From: Dactylorhiza incarnata
Taxonomy: Eukaryota; Streptophyta; Magnoliopsida; Asparagales; Orchidaceae
NCBI GenBank assembly: GCA_033032865.1
Contig: JAWHQI010000099.1
Location: 2,551,001-2,615,000 of the forward strand
Length of the DNA stretch: 64,000 bases
Direction of reading: 5' to 3'
This document shows, one piece after another, positions 1-10,818 of the stretch. Below the pieces are notes generated by a model. It saw only the letters and a program-made list of their open reading frames with translations, searched no databases and was not told the DNA's origin. Position 1 is the first letter of the stretch, and each line of letters begins with the position of its first letter. Both the position numbers and the translations under genes were made by a program.

Positions 1-1272
1 CATGAATAGTTTCTTCAACCACTTTACTACGTTTATTATAAACTCTATAGGCCTTGCTAGTTGAAGAATAACCAATGAAAATTCCTTCATCACATTTTTC
101 ATCAAATTTACCTAAGTTATCTTTTGTATTCAAAATAAAGCATTTACAACCAAAAACTTTAAAGTAAGATACATTTGGTTTTCTTTGAAAATAAATTTCA
201 TAAGGAGTTAATTGTAATGTAGGACGAATCATGACAAGATTAATAATATAGCATGCAGTACTAACGGCTTCGGCCCAAAAATATTTTGGCAATTTAAATT
301 CACAAAGCAGAGTACGTCCTAATTCTTGAAGTGTTCTATTTTTCCTCTCCACTACACCATTTTGCTGTGGTGTGCGAGGAGCGGAAAATTTGCGTTTTAT
401 CCCAAATTCATTTCAATATGAAATAAATTTTTCATTATCAAACTCTCCTCCATGATCTGATTTAATGCATTTTACTTTAAATCAAGTTCATTTTGAATAC
501 GTGAAATTAGTTTTACAAATTCATCAAAAGCATCAGATTTTGAATTTAAAAACAGTGTCCAACAAAATCTAGAATAATCATCAATAATAACAAATGTATA
601 TTTTCTACCTCCTAGACTTTGTGTAGTAATTGGACCAAACAAGTCCATATGTAATAATTGTAAAGGTCTAGTAGTAGAAATAACATTTTTGCTTTTAAAA
701 GATGATTTTGTAAACTTTCCTTTTTGGCATGGTGAACATAATGAAGAAAGCTTTCCATTCAAATTTGGTAAACCTTTTATTATTTTATTTTTAGAAAGCT
801 TTACTATGCGTTTAGCACTAGAATGTCCTAGTCTCCTATGCCATAATTCAAGTTCATCATTCTTTGAAATAAAACATTTAAGTGTAGAATGAGATAAATC
901 ATGAAAAGTTATTGTATAGACATTGTTTATTCTTGGTGCAGTAAGTACAATTTCATTTGTTTTGGAATCAATAATTTTGCAAAGGTTTGAGCTAGAGTCA
1001 AATAAAACATTTAGATTTTTATCACATAGTTGACTAATAGAGATTAGATTATGTTTCAAACCTTTAACATATAAAACATTTGAAATTTTAAACTCTTCGT
1101 TACCTACTACTCCAATGCCTTTGACTTTACCCTTGCCATTATCTCCAAAGGTCACTGTTCCTCCTTTTTTCATCTCCAGGCTTAGGAACTTTGATTTATC
1201 GCCCGTCATGTGTTTTGAACAGCGAGAGTCCAAATACCTCACGTCTTCCTTGTTCCTAGCCTGCACGCACAC
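1..1272 (-). pseudogene. pol: Element A protease and integrase, broken and partial
   Basis: This follows gag in the same frame after a TAG codon. The aspartic protease motif reads YLDSRCSKHMTG, so the usual DSG is DSR and the enzyme is probably inactive. A GAG-pre-integrase zinc domain follows (LWHRRLGH, then CSPC). The integrase core shows HMDLFGP with the first Asp, SDHGGEF with the second, and a QNGVVERKNRT-type segment with the catalytic Glu near position 345. A TGA at 413-415 interrupts the core. The coding region runs off the left edge in the integrase C-terminal part, before RT. Confidence 0.88.
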
Positions 1273-3241
1273 CTAAAAAGATGATGAGAGTAAAGATCTG
1301 ATTACCCAAGTGGTCCCTCCCATGGTATAGGTGGAAGCCTTAGGTACCCAGATTTGTTTAGCACTAACTTTTCCTTTCTTCCAGCATGAGTCCGAGATGT
1401 GACCAAATCGATGACATTTGGCACATGCAAGGAATAGCGAGGAACCATTCTTTAATGGTTTCTCTGGACTCTTGCTGGAGGAAACATCTTTATGTGTGGA
1501 CTTAGAAAAATTTTTATTTTGAAAAAGTGGTTTTCTGAACCTGGAGCTGTCGCTGGCGACAGCAGCTGTCGGATTTTTCCGATAGCTTCCAGAGCTTCCA
1601 GAAACGTATCCTAGTCCAAATTTTGCTGACCCATGGCATTGGTTGCCTAAAATCATATCCAGAGATTTTTTTCCAACACCAAATTTTCCAATTGCCATGT
1701 TCAATTCATTTACTTTGGACTTTAAAATTGAATTTTCTATTACTATCATGCCACATCGATTTGCAAAATTTTTCTTGTAATTCTCTAATTGAGAATGAGA
1801 AGTTTTGACAACCTTTTCTAAGTCCTTTTTCTCTTTTAGAAGTTGATCAATTTTTTGATCGGACTGAGAAATAGTATTTTCAAGTTCTTTTATCCTTGTC
1901 AAAGAGTGATCACACTCTTGACAAATTACCTTCTCTTTCCCAATAGATTTCAACTCATTTGATAACTTTTTATTTACTTTCAAAAGATCTTTATTTTCAC
2001 ATTTTAAAAAATCATTTTCCTTTAGGCTTTTATTCAAAAATTTGCAAGTTTTCATAAATTCAGAATATAAATCATCGTAAGATGGAGGAGTTACCTCAGT
2101 GTCGCTTTGGACACTGCTATCGTCGTCAGATGACGCATTTTCTTTCCCCATCAAGCATACATTTGCTTCTTCTTTATCTTCATCGCTTGCTTCACTCGAG
2201 CCTTCAGAAGTTGTGTCATCCCAAGTCTCCGCCTTCAAAACCTTCTTTTTGAACTTCTTATCGTGCCTCTTCTCTTTCTGCTCTCTTAGATATTTTGGGC
2301 ACTTGCTTCTTATATGTCCAATCTTTTTTGCAATGATAGCATTCCGGTAGTGGACGTTCTTCTTCATCATCCATTTTTCCTTTGCCTTTGTTGTAGGAAA
2401 AATCCTTCTTTTTGAAAAATTTTCTAAATGAGTTTCTCCTCTCAGGATTTCTCATAAACTTCTTAAAGTTCCTCACAAACAGTCCTTCTTCATCTTCCTC
2501 ACTTTCTTCAGTCTCACTTTCAATTTCCTTTTAAGATTTCAACGCCAAGCTCTTCTTTTTGGGCTCCAAATTGTACTCTTGGATTTGAATCTTCAACTCC
2601 ACTTCATGGGTTTTTAGATTCCCAATGAGGCTCTCCAATTGTAAGGTCTTAAGATCACGTGACTCAGAAATTGCAGTCACTTTAGGATTGAGCTTCGGGG
2701 GAAGTGATCTTAAGATTTTCCTTACTAAATCTCCATTGGAGAAAACCTTACCCAGCACCTTTGAATCGTTCACGATTTTAGTGAATCGTGTGTACATTGT
2801 ATCAATTTCTTCATCCACCTCCATTTTGAATCTTTCGAACTCTGACTCCAGTTGAAATAGCTTTGAATCCTTTACCTGCGAAGTACCTTCATGAGTAATT
2901 TCTAAAAGATTCCAAATTTCAAATGCAGTATCACAAGCACAAACTCTATTAAATTCAGTGCGATCTAGTGCGCAAAATAAAGCATTCATGGCTTTTGCAT
3001 TGTTCTTACATTTTAATTTATCATTGTCATCCCACTTGTCTTTGGGTTTGACCATAGTTACATCTCCTACAACAAATGTTGGGGAAGTATAACTCGTCTC
3101 GACCATATTCCAAACTTCTATGTCGAGAGCTATTAGAAAACACCGCATTCGGGTTTTCCAATAGTTATAGTCTGTGCCCGTAAAAAGTGGTGGCCTACTA
3201 ATTCCTTGCCCCTCAACGAACGCGTGATCATTGTGCGCCAT
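1273..3241 (-). pseudogene. gag: Element A gag, broken
   Basis: The start is the ATG at 3241, which begins MAHNDH; an upstream in-frame GTG overlaps the PBS and is unlikely. The first 240 residues are the conserved Copia/SIRE Gag domain with a YWKTRM motif. An in-frame TAA at 2531-2533 interrupts the frame. A frameshift near 2340 splits the first zinc knuckle: CYHCK is in one frame, GHIRSKC in the next. A long Lys/Glu-rich, probably coiled-coil region follows. A second CCHC knuckle (CAKCHRFGHISDSC) lies at about 1384-1425. The frame ends with TAG at 1273-1275, just before the protease. Confidence 0.85.
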
Positions 3242-3272
3242 TACTCCCGGTGGTAAAACTGTTTTGGAGTAA

Positions 3273-3288
3273 CCTGGCTCTAATACCA
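3273..3288 (-). promoter_or_regulatory. Primer binding site of element A
   Basis: The minus strand reads TGGTATTAGAGCCAGG two bases after the LTR end. It matches the initiator tRNA-Met PBS of plant Copia elements, with one change (ATT for ATC). Confidence 0.85.
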
Positions 3289-3290
3289 CG

Positions 3291-4567
3291 TGTTGGATCG
3301 TGTGATGCCCTTAAAAGGGGGGGGGGGGTGAATAAGGGTGTGTTTAAATTATAATTTTTAACTTAAGAATTCTTAAACAAATTTTACTTTTCTAAAAATT
3401 ACTTATAAAAAATTTCAAACCATTGTAATTTTTAAATTAATTCAAACACAAATTTCTAAGTTAAAGATTAAGCAACCAAATTTGCAATTAAAGAAAAAGT
3501 CATAATTTTTTAATCATGAAATTCACATACAATAAAAATGATCTTAACAAGCTTAAGATCAAGGCACAAATATGATAATAAACTTTTAACAATTTGAGTT
3601 TACCAATCCTTCTCCCAAGGATCGGAAGGCTATCACTTCTCTCTCCCTAGACCAAGCCCAAGCCTATCCTCTAGATCTTCCCAAGATCTAGACGTAGCAC
3701 ACAAGGCCACGATTTCCTACCAAGCCACGCAAGGACTTGGACGCTCCGCACAAGGAAGCGATTTTCCCCTAAGCCACGCAAGGACTTAGACGTCACGCAC
3801 AAGGAGATGATTTCCATATCAATACAAAGTGAAATGTATATAAATGAAAATACAAAATCAAATGAAGAACTCCCTAGAAATTCAGATCTCTGAAAGGAAG
3901 GTTGAAGCCTCGAGATGATCGTTGATGTAGAAGCGCGTCCAATCTCATCTTCAATTTCAAACCTTCTAAGCACAAATGGGAGTTGATGGAGGTTCTGGAG
4001 CTCTCTGGTTCGTATGCACTCAAGAAAGAACTTAGAATTTTCCAAGCTTGAATTACACGAAGTTCTGAGCCCTTTTTATAAAAGAGAGATAACGCCATCC
4101 GTTAGCTAGCTATCGCCAAAATCCGATAGCTCCAGAGGTGCCACGTGTCCCATGTATTCGGCATTTTTGCGGAGAGTGGCGATCGCGATTGAGTCGTGGT
4201 TGATACGTGGGCTGTCGGATATCCGATAGCACTATCGGATATCCGTTAGCTTGCATAACTGCTGCACGTCGTAGAGTTACGGGAAGATCGTGCACTGTCG
4301 GAAATCCGTTACTGTTGTCGGAAATCCGATAGCTCTAAAACGTTGAGTAGAGATCGGAGAACGGAAGAAATCGTGCGCTGTCGGAAATCCGGTACTGCTG
4401 TCGGAAATCCGATAGCTCCAATTTCTGGAAAATGGGTATTTTGCTTCCAATTGCAAACATGTTATTCTTGCACCTGTTATCTGCACACCATTAATCAAAA
4501 ATAGGATCAAATACATTCAGGATTTGTTATTCTCAAATCGTACGAGTGCGGAACGCATGCTCCAACA
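3291..4567 (-). repeat. 5' LTR of element A
   Basis: The 1277-bp LTR is bounded by the inverted termini TGTTGGA (3291-3297) and TCCAACA (4561-4567), with the PBS two bases inside. On the minus strand, U3 holds a cluster of palindromic modules of the form TCGGATATCCGA at about 4110-4420, then a TATA box at 4073-4082. A run of 12 G lies at 3317-3328, near the end of U5. Small ORFs inside this stretch are chance reading frames. Confidence 0.9.
4073..4082 (-). promoter_or_regulatory. TATA box of LTR A
   Basis: The minus strand reads TATAAAAA just downstream of the palindrome cluster, in the position expected for the U3 promoter. Confidence 0.55.
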
Positions 4568-6515
4568 ATCCATTCCATGAGATGTCTTGCGAATGATGAG
4601 AGAGTGATCCGCAGAACTACGGACAAATCCAATGATCTTGATAACTTCATTAAATTTTTCGAACCAGGCGCGAGGTCTTTGCTTAAGATCATAGATGGCC
4701 TTCTTTAGCTTACATACACGAGTCTCCCCCAGAGCAACATACCCTGGAGGTTGCTCCATGAAAACAACCTCTTGAAGATCACCATAGAGAAAGGCATTCT
4801 TGACATCCAATTGAGAGAGTTGTCAACCTTTGTTGACGGCCACAGAGAAGAGGACCCTGATGGTTGTAAGACGAGCGACAGGTGATAAAGTGTCAAAGAA
4901 GTCTACTCCATATGTCTGAGTAAAACCTTTGGCAACCAAGCGAGCTTTGTAGCGGTCAACAGAGCCATCAACATGATATTTTATCACAAAGACCCATCTA
5001 CACCCAACAACATCTATCCCAATAGGTGGAGGAACAAGAGTCCAAGTGCCACGGTCCTGAAGGGTGGAGATTTCATCATCCATGGCAGCCTTCCACTGTG
5101 GGATGGCAAGAGCCTCCTGATAACTGGTTGGGGTGGCAGTATCTATAATAGCAATAACAAATGCCCTAGCAGAGGGGGTAAGTTGAGCATAAGTTACAAC
5201 ATCGTGAATAGAATGTTGCGTACATGAGCGAACTCCCTTTCGAAGAGCAATAGGGAGGTCTTCAGTGGTGACTGTATCTGCAAGAGAGTCATCATCGGAA
5301 GAAGATAGTGCTGGCCCAAGAGTCGAGAGAGAAGGCCCCGGAGTAGGAGGACAGGTGGAAGGAGATGCTAGAGGTGGTGGAGGGAAAGGAAGAGGTGGTG
5401 GAGTTGGGAGAGTAGGTGGTGGTGGTGGAGACTAAATGAGCGGTGTTGTCAGACTAGGCGCAGGAGGCAGCGAGGTGGAAGAGTTAGAAAAGTATGGAAC
5501 AGTTTCAAAGAAGGTGACATCAGCGGAAACATATTGTTTGCGAAGAAGGGGATCATAGCACCGATACCCTTTCTGAGTTGGAGAGTAACCAACAAAGATG
5601 CATTTAACTGCCCGAGGAGAGAGTTTGTCCCGACCTGGGGAAGGAGTGTGGACAAACACAGTACAACCGAACACCTTGAGTGATAATGAGAAGGGTTGTG
5701 AGGTGGGATATAGTAGAGAGAAGGGGGTGGAGCCTTGAAGAAGGGTGGAGGGAATGCGGTTAATGAGATATCAGGAGATGAGGATGGCATGACCCCAATA
5801 GGTTTTGGGCATATTCATCTGGAAGAGTAAGGTGCGAGCCATGTCGAGGAGGTGACGATTCTTATGTTCCGCTATCCCATTTTGTTGAGAAGTATAAGGA
5901 CAACTAGTCTGATGTATAAGGCCATGATTCATGCAAAACTCAGAAAATTGATGAGAAACATACTCTTTAGCATTATCAGTGCGAATAGCCTTGATAGATA
6001 ATCCAAACTGAGTGGAAATTTCATTGTAGAAAGTTTTGAAAACAGAAAAAAGTTTTGAGCGTTCTTTTAACAGATACACCCAAGTACATCGAGAGAAGTC
6101 ATCAATAAAAGTAACAAAATACAAACTACTCCCACCTACAGTCTTGGTAGGAGAAGGACCCCAGATGTCCGAGTGGATGAGATCAAAGGGACGAGTCGAG
6201 CTACGTCCATGTTTGGCAGGGTAGGAAGCCCGATGGTGCTTTCCTAGTTGACAAGCTTCACAGTTGAGAGGAGAGGTATCTCTGGTGAGGTGAGGTAGAA
6301 GTTGATACAGCAGCCGAGGTGGAGGGTGACCAAGACGCAGGTGCCATTGATGGAGAGAATCAGAGACGGTTGAAGCAGAGTGAGCAGCAAGAACGTCAAG
6401 GAAGTAGATGCCTCAACTCTCAGTCCCAGTAGCAACTGTCTCCTTCGTATGAAGATCCTAAAAATAACAGTTAGTCGGAGTAAACATAATAGAGCATTGT
6501 AATTGTTGAGAGAGA
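4568..6515 (-). pseudogene. pol: Element B integrase and N-terminal RT, broken
   Basis: After the solo LTR the frame resumes with the end of protease and a GAG-pre-integrase region. The integrase core (about 6124-5771) has FIDDFSR, RTDNAKEY and QQNGIAEHKNRH, so the catalytic acids are visible. The integrase C-terminal part (5674-5432) has CIFVGY. A stop at 5432 precedes a Pro/Ser-rich linker. RT begins near 5083 with TWTLVPPP and has SPVARL and DVKNAFLYGDL. A TGA near 4820 replaces a Trp codon. RT stops at 4568, where A is inserted, before the YVDD site. Confidence 0.85.
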
Positions 6516-6520
6516 GCCTT

Positions 6521-7863
6521 TGTTGGAACCTTCGCTTTTTGATTTGAGTTAGAATCTATCCTTATGTTAATAAGTCATCTAACAATTTAGGTCAATTAAG
6601 AAATCTAAGTAAACATAAATTAAATATGATGCGATCGAATCGGAGAATATACTTAAACATAATAAAAGTTCTCTGCGCTCGACGAATGACTAACGACGCT
6701 CGACAAATAGCCAGATAGCCAGAGCTCGACAAAAAGCCAGACAGCCAGAGCTCGACAAATAGCAAGACAGCTAGCGCTCGATAAATCCTCATCAGAACAG
6801 CGTTCGACAAATGGCAAAATACGCTCGACGAATTCAGTCAGAGAAATCTCAGCGGTCTACGAATTCTAAGATAAAGAGAATTGCTCAGCACATCAGATGG
6901 CGAGCCCAGCCTTACAAATGAAGAGCAGGGATCGACGAATTTCTTTCTGCATAGTTTTAATATTCTTTTTACTGTCTCTTAACCGTTGCACATCAATCAA
7001 TGGCATTAGCCATTGCAATTGCTTTAATGAAAAGAAACGGCAGGTTATCCTCTCGAGGAGTCAAGGCATTGATAGAGACCTCAGCTCTTTCCTTCTTCCC
7101 AAGAGAAGAATTCAAATTAAGAGCAAAGGCTCTCAGATTATAAAAAGAAATAGGGCAGTACACAAAAAAAAAAAGAGAGAACACACACGACAGAGAAGAG
7201 AAAATTTATCTTGTTCTTCAGTACTAACATCTTCCTGCAGATTCAAAATATCCTGAGACACAAACCACAATTACTTTCTCAGGATCATCACTGCAAGAGA
7301 AGGAAGAAGTAGTTAAAAGGAGAAGCTCTATCCACAAGCTGTCATCAACTCTAATTAGACAGGGGGAGCCTTCTTCAACATCACATTCAGATCCATTCAA
7401 CTTCAAACCAGGATCTTCAAGAGTCTTCTTATACAGAGAAGAACAATATAACTTCTGCTTTTATTTTTCCTTTCTTTACCCCATCCTGTATAGGGTTATA
7501 ACTCCCTTCAAAAGTTAACTCTCGGTGACAGGGCACCTTAGCAAAAACCTGCAATTTGGTTAGAGCACCTTATCAACAGCTCACCTGGTGTGAGGGCACC
7601 TTATCAACAACCTCATAGTGGAATCCTACCAGTGGGTAGAAGAGTAGATGTACCCAGTTGAGGGGAACTACTATACAACTTGTGTCATCTGGTTTTGTTT
7701 CCTTTTTTTTACTTTAGTTTTGTCTGTTCTGCTATGATTTTTCTTATGCACTGTTAGTGCTTGATTTTATTCCTCACCCAGCATACATATCTATATAACA
7801 TTACTTTAAAGAAAACCTTAAATAAGATCTTTTAAGATAAATAAGAACTATACTCTCCTTTCA
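6521..7863 (+). mobile_element. Solo LTR I, same family as element H
   Basis: A 1343-bp sequence begins TGTTGGAACC and ends CTCCTTTCA. It is flanked by the 5-bp direct repeats GCCTT at 6516-6520 and 7864-7868, which is a solo LTR left by LTR-LTR recombination. It aligns along its length with the H LTR (60387-61745, opposite strand). U3 carries degenerate GCTCGACGAATT/GCTCGACAAAT modules (about 6664-6870), and a TATA-like TATAAAAAG lies at 7139-7147. It sits in the protease to integrase region of B. The ORFs inside it are chance frames. Confidence 0.93.
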
Positions 7864-9005
7864 GCCTTGACTGATAGTAAGTTGCATGGAAAAGTAGGCA
7901 CATAAAGAGTGTTCTGAAGAGAGATAGTCGGAGTGACTTGAACTATTCCAGTCCCACACACATGTGAGGGAGAACCATCTGCGGTTAGAACCGAAGGTAA
8001 ATTCTTGTGCTCTAGTAATTGGGAGAAAAGGTGAGGGTTCCCTGTCATATGATTTGTTGCTCCAGAATCAATAAGCCATTTACCTTCAGTAACCACGTGC
8101 ACACTACCTGAGGAGGTAGCAACAGAAGCAGATGGTGATCTAGTATCCAGTTGAGAAGCAGCAGCCAGAGGGCGAAGGTGAGGATGCTTGAGATAGCAAC
8201 GATCAATTGTGTGACCCTTCCGACCACAATGAGAACAGATGTGCCGCGGAGGTCCATGACCACCAAGAGATCCACCACGGCCACCGGGGTGACCACGTTT
8301 AGCCCGGTGAGCAAAGCTTTCTGGAGGAGGAGGGGAAGACAACAAGGGTCGTTGGAGAAGGTAGGTAACAGTAGAGACCCGAGCAGCGGTGGCATCAAGA
8401 GTTGGAGATTCAGCTTCTCCAAGGATTTGTTGTCGTATCATATCATAGGACTCCGGAATATGGAGAAGGTAACACACAACCAGGAGCTCTTGGAAGTGTT
8501 TATGCTGTTCAACAAGATCAGCAGAGAAGGGGCGATGCTGAAGGAGTTCGGCCCCAAGGGCCTGAACAGCTTGATATGCTGTGGTGGGATCCATGGTTGG
8601 GCGGGAAAAGAGATCAACATACAAGGTGTAAATGCAGGAGGTTTTGGCGCCTTTGGATTAAAGGGCCTCAATATGCTTCCATGCTGTCTTGACTGTCTCA
8701 TCATGACGAATGATAGGAAGACACTCATCAGAGAGACTGTTAGCAATCCAGGTGCAGACAAGAGCATCGCTAGCATCCCAATCATCAAAGGTAGCAGATC
8801 CCGTGGGAGGAGGATCATCGGTGAGATGGTGGCATTTGCGTTGAGAGCGTAAGAGAAAGGTGAAGGAGACACTCCAATCAGGATAATTAGCTCTAGTGAG
8901 CTTGAATGTGGTGCCAAGGTTGCCTAAGGAAGAGGTAAAAATAGCCACAGGAGTGGGCGGGGGGTGGGGGGGGGGGTGGGTAACATTCACAAAAGGGGTA
9001 CCCAT
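7864..9005 (-). pseudogene. gag-pol: Element B gag and protease, broken
   Basis: The start is the ATG at 9005 (MGTPFVNVT). A Pro-rich N-terminus is encoded by a G-rich tract of the plus strand near 8957-8985. The Copia Gag core follows, with the motif LTRANYPDWSVSF. An in-frame TAA lies at 8658-8660, and the same frame continues. A CCHC zinc knuckle (CSHCGRKGHTIDRC) is at about 8200-8240. The protease motif LIDSGATNHMTG (near 8050-8075) keeps the catalytic DSG. The frame is cut at 7864 by solo LTR I and resumes at 6515. One stop and the insertion make it a pseudogene. Confidence 0.88.
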
Positions 9006-9110
9006 GAGATCGCGCGGTCTCGCGGAAATAAGGGAGATCGCGCGGATAGGAGGGAAAGAGAGATTGGTCAAAAGGAAGAGAGGAGATCGCACGGATTATG
9101 CGATCAGAAG
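9006..9110 (-). other. Element B leader with GATCGCGCGGTCTC motif
   Basis: Between the PBS and the gag ATG the leader holds GAGATCGCGCGGTCTC (9006-9021) and two related GAGATCGC modules. This is one base from the palindrome GAGACCGCGCGGTCTC repeated in the LTRs of F, G and K. Confidence 0.5.
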
Positions 9111-9137
9111 AAAAAGAGTCCGGTCGAAGAGATCAAT

Positions 9138-9150
9138 CGCTCTGATACCA
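9138..9150 (-). promoter_or_regulatory. Primer binding site of element B
   Basis: The minus strand reads TGGTATCAGAGCG directly next to the LTR end, the usual initiator tRNA-Met site of plant Copia elements. Confidence 0.9.
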
Positions 9151-9269
9151 TGTGAGAATTTGAAAATAACAGGAATTTTTATTTCCAAAAACTAAGAATT
9201 ACAAGTGTATTGCCTCCTTTATATAGACTAGGAGGGAAACAGTAAAATACAGAAATACGATGTGGGACT
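9151..9269 (-). repeat. Partial 5' LTR of element B
   Basis: The inner LTR end (TGTGAGAATTTG on the plus strand) begins at 9151 next to the PBS. About 119 bp remain before element C. AGTCCCACATCG on the minus strand, a motif usually found near the 5' end of short plant LTRs, suggests only about ten bases are missing. Confidence 0.75.
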
Positions 9270-10731
9270 TGTTGGGTATTGTATCCACAATTACCTGGAT
9301 TTGAAGATGTCCCCTAGTGAACTAAATCGAATTGAGGATGTATTTGATGATTTCTGTTTAGATATGTTATGATAGGTCTTAATGCTAAGTGCACACCAAA
9401 GTAAGGTTGCAATGGATCACCAAACACAGTTCTAGACAATGTAATCCCTCATTGTGTAGAACGAAGTGTTGGTCCATGTGTAATCTCTCTATTGGGGTGT
9501 ACTTCATATACTCATAACTGAAGGTTTTCAAGTTTGAGGAGTGGAGCAGGTTTTCAGAAGAAAAGAAATTTTTGCTAAGTCAATTCGTCGAGATGTCTCG
9601 TGAAGTTCCGATGAATCTCGACGAATCCAGACAGAAGCCAAATTTCTAGTTTGAAGAAGAAATTTCTGCTGCTAAGTCTATTCGTCGAATGTTCTCATGA
9701 ACTCCCGACGAATATCGACGAACGCAGACAGAAGTCAAAAAGGCAGACTTGTGAAGGAAAATGTGCGGCTAAGTCAATTCGTCGAATGTTCTCGAGAACT
9801 CCCGATGAATTCTGACGAATGAAAACAAAAGACAGTTTTCAAGCTTTGATCAGTATTTTTCAATGGCTAAGTCAATTCGTCGAATATTCACGTAAAGTCT
9901 CGACGAATGACGGACAGACGGATTTCAAATTTATGTTTCGTTTTTGAAATTTAGGGTTGGCCGCCATGTACAGTACACGTGGTGATCTCTCCTTGTTTGT
10001 CGCCCGAGCCGTTGGAGGTCTCCCTATAAATAATCTTTTATTTTTAGGGCAAACACATAACAAAAGAAATCACCCGATTGTTAAAAAAAGAATCCAGCTG
10101 TTTCTTTCTCTCTTGCTGAACAAGTTTCTGAGATCTAAAGTCTGCGCCGTTCAAGATTCGTTCTTCAGTGTTGCTAGAGATTTCTCAGATAAGAAGGACT
10201 TTGATCTAGTTGCTGCTCTCTGTATTGAAGATCTTTTCAAATTAATCAAAGGGCCTACTCAGATCAGGTTTGCCGATTCTTTACTCTTCCTAATCCTTGA
10301 AGATCCAAGCTTTCACTCTAAAGGAAGAAGAAGATTCAGTCTCTCCAGATCTGAAGTTAATCTCTATTGAGATTCAAGAGAAGTTTCGTTTCAAACTTTA
10401 TTTAATTCCTGTAGGAGTTTTTACTCCGAGTTATTTTGTAAGAGTTGTTTACTCCGAGTTGTAGGAGTTGTTTACTCCGAGTTTGTAGGAGCCATTGTCT
10501 CCGAGTGTAGGATTTGTTGATAAATCTGAGTTTTGGTGAAGTTGCCGACGCTAGCCCGAAGTGCTAGATACACGGAGCGGGAGAGAGGAGTACCCACCTT
10601 TGGGGAACCTCTATAAATCTTGTGTCTCTGTGCTGTGATATTTATTGTTGTGTGTGTGCTAAATTTTTATTCCACAATCGCAGTAGAGATCACCTATTCA
10701 CCCCCCCTCTAGGTGATTTAGGTAGACAACA
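9270..10731 (+). repeat. 5' LTR of element C
   Basis: A 1462-bp LTR from TGTTG (9270) to CAACA (10731), followed twelve bases later by the PBS. U3 contains four copies of a unit of about 97 bp, with ATTCGTCGA beginning at 9583, 9680, 9777 and 9875. Each unit also ends in the complementary CGACGAAT. A TATA box follows at 10025. U5 carries repeated GAGTTGTAGGAG-like blocks (10420-10500) and the C-rich CACCCCCCCTCTAGG near its end. The ORF at 9957-10370 is a chance frame. Confidence 0.92.
10025..10033 (+). promoter_or_regulatory. TATA box of LTR C
   Basis: TATAAATAA lies about 100 bp after the last palindromic unit of U3, in promoter position. Confidence 0.6.
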
Positions 10732-10743
10732 ATTTCTTTCAAT

Positions 10744-10759
10744 TGGTATCAAAGCGAGG
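10744..10759 (+). promoter_or_regulatory. Primer binding site of element C
   Basis: TGGTATCAAAGCGAGG, an initiator tRNA-Met type site with A for G at one position, as in many SIRE-like elements. Confidence 0.85.
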
Positions 10760-10818
10760 TTATCTTTAAGAGGTTAACACCTAGATTAAAGATCCTTCTA
10801 CATTGTCAAGATCTCTAT

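Larger units (their letters stand above)
1..4567 (-). mobile_element. Element A: SIRE-like Copia LTR retrotransposon, partial
   Basis: On the minus strand the order is 5' LTR (3291-4567), PBS (3273-3288), gag, protease, integrase, with RT, RNase H and the 3' LTR beyond the left edge. Gag begins in the style of SIRE/Maximus elements, and the integrase motifs are Copia type. The LTR outer end at 4567 interrupts the RT reading frame of element B, so A is younger than B. The second target site copy lies outside the window. Stops and a frameshift make this copy defective. Confidence 0.9.
4568..9269 (-). mobile_element. Element B: Copia retrotransposon with short LTR, interrupted
   Basis: Minus-strand Copia remains: part of the 5' LTR at 9151-9269, PBS, gag-protease (9005-7864), solo LTR I (6521-7863), then integrase and half of RT (6515-4568), where element A cuts in. 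The rest of RT, RNase H and the 3' LTR must lie left of A, outside the window. Element C cuts the LTR at 9269, close to the LTR 5' end as judged from the AGTCCCACATCG motif. B is the oldest layer seen here. Confidence 0.85.

Noticed and set aside
6897..7256. Host gene ORFs inside LTRs (for example 3671-4045, 6897-7256, 9957-10370, 16766-17290, 42944-43537)
   Set aside because: They lie wholly in LTR sequence, have no domain, and follow the repeat composition.
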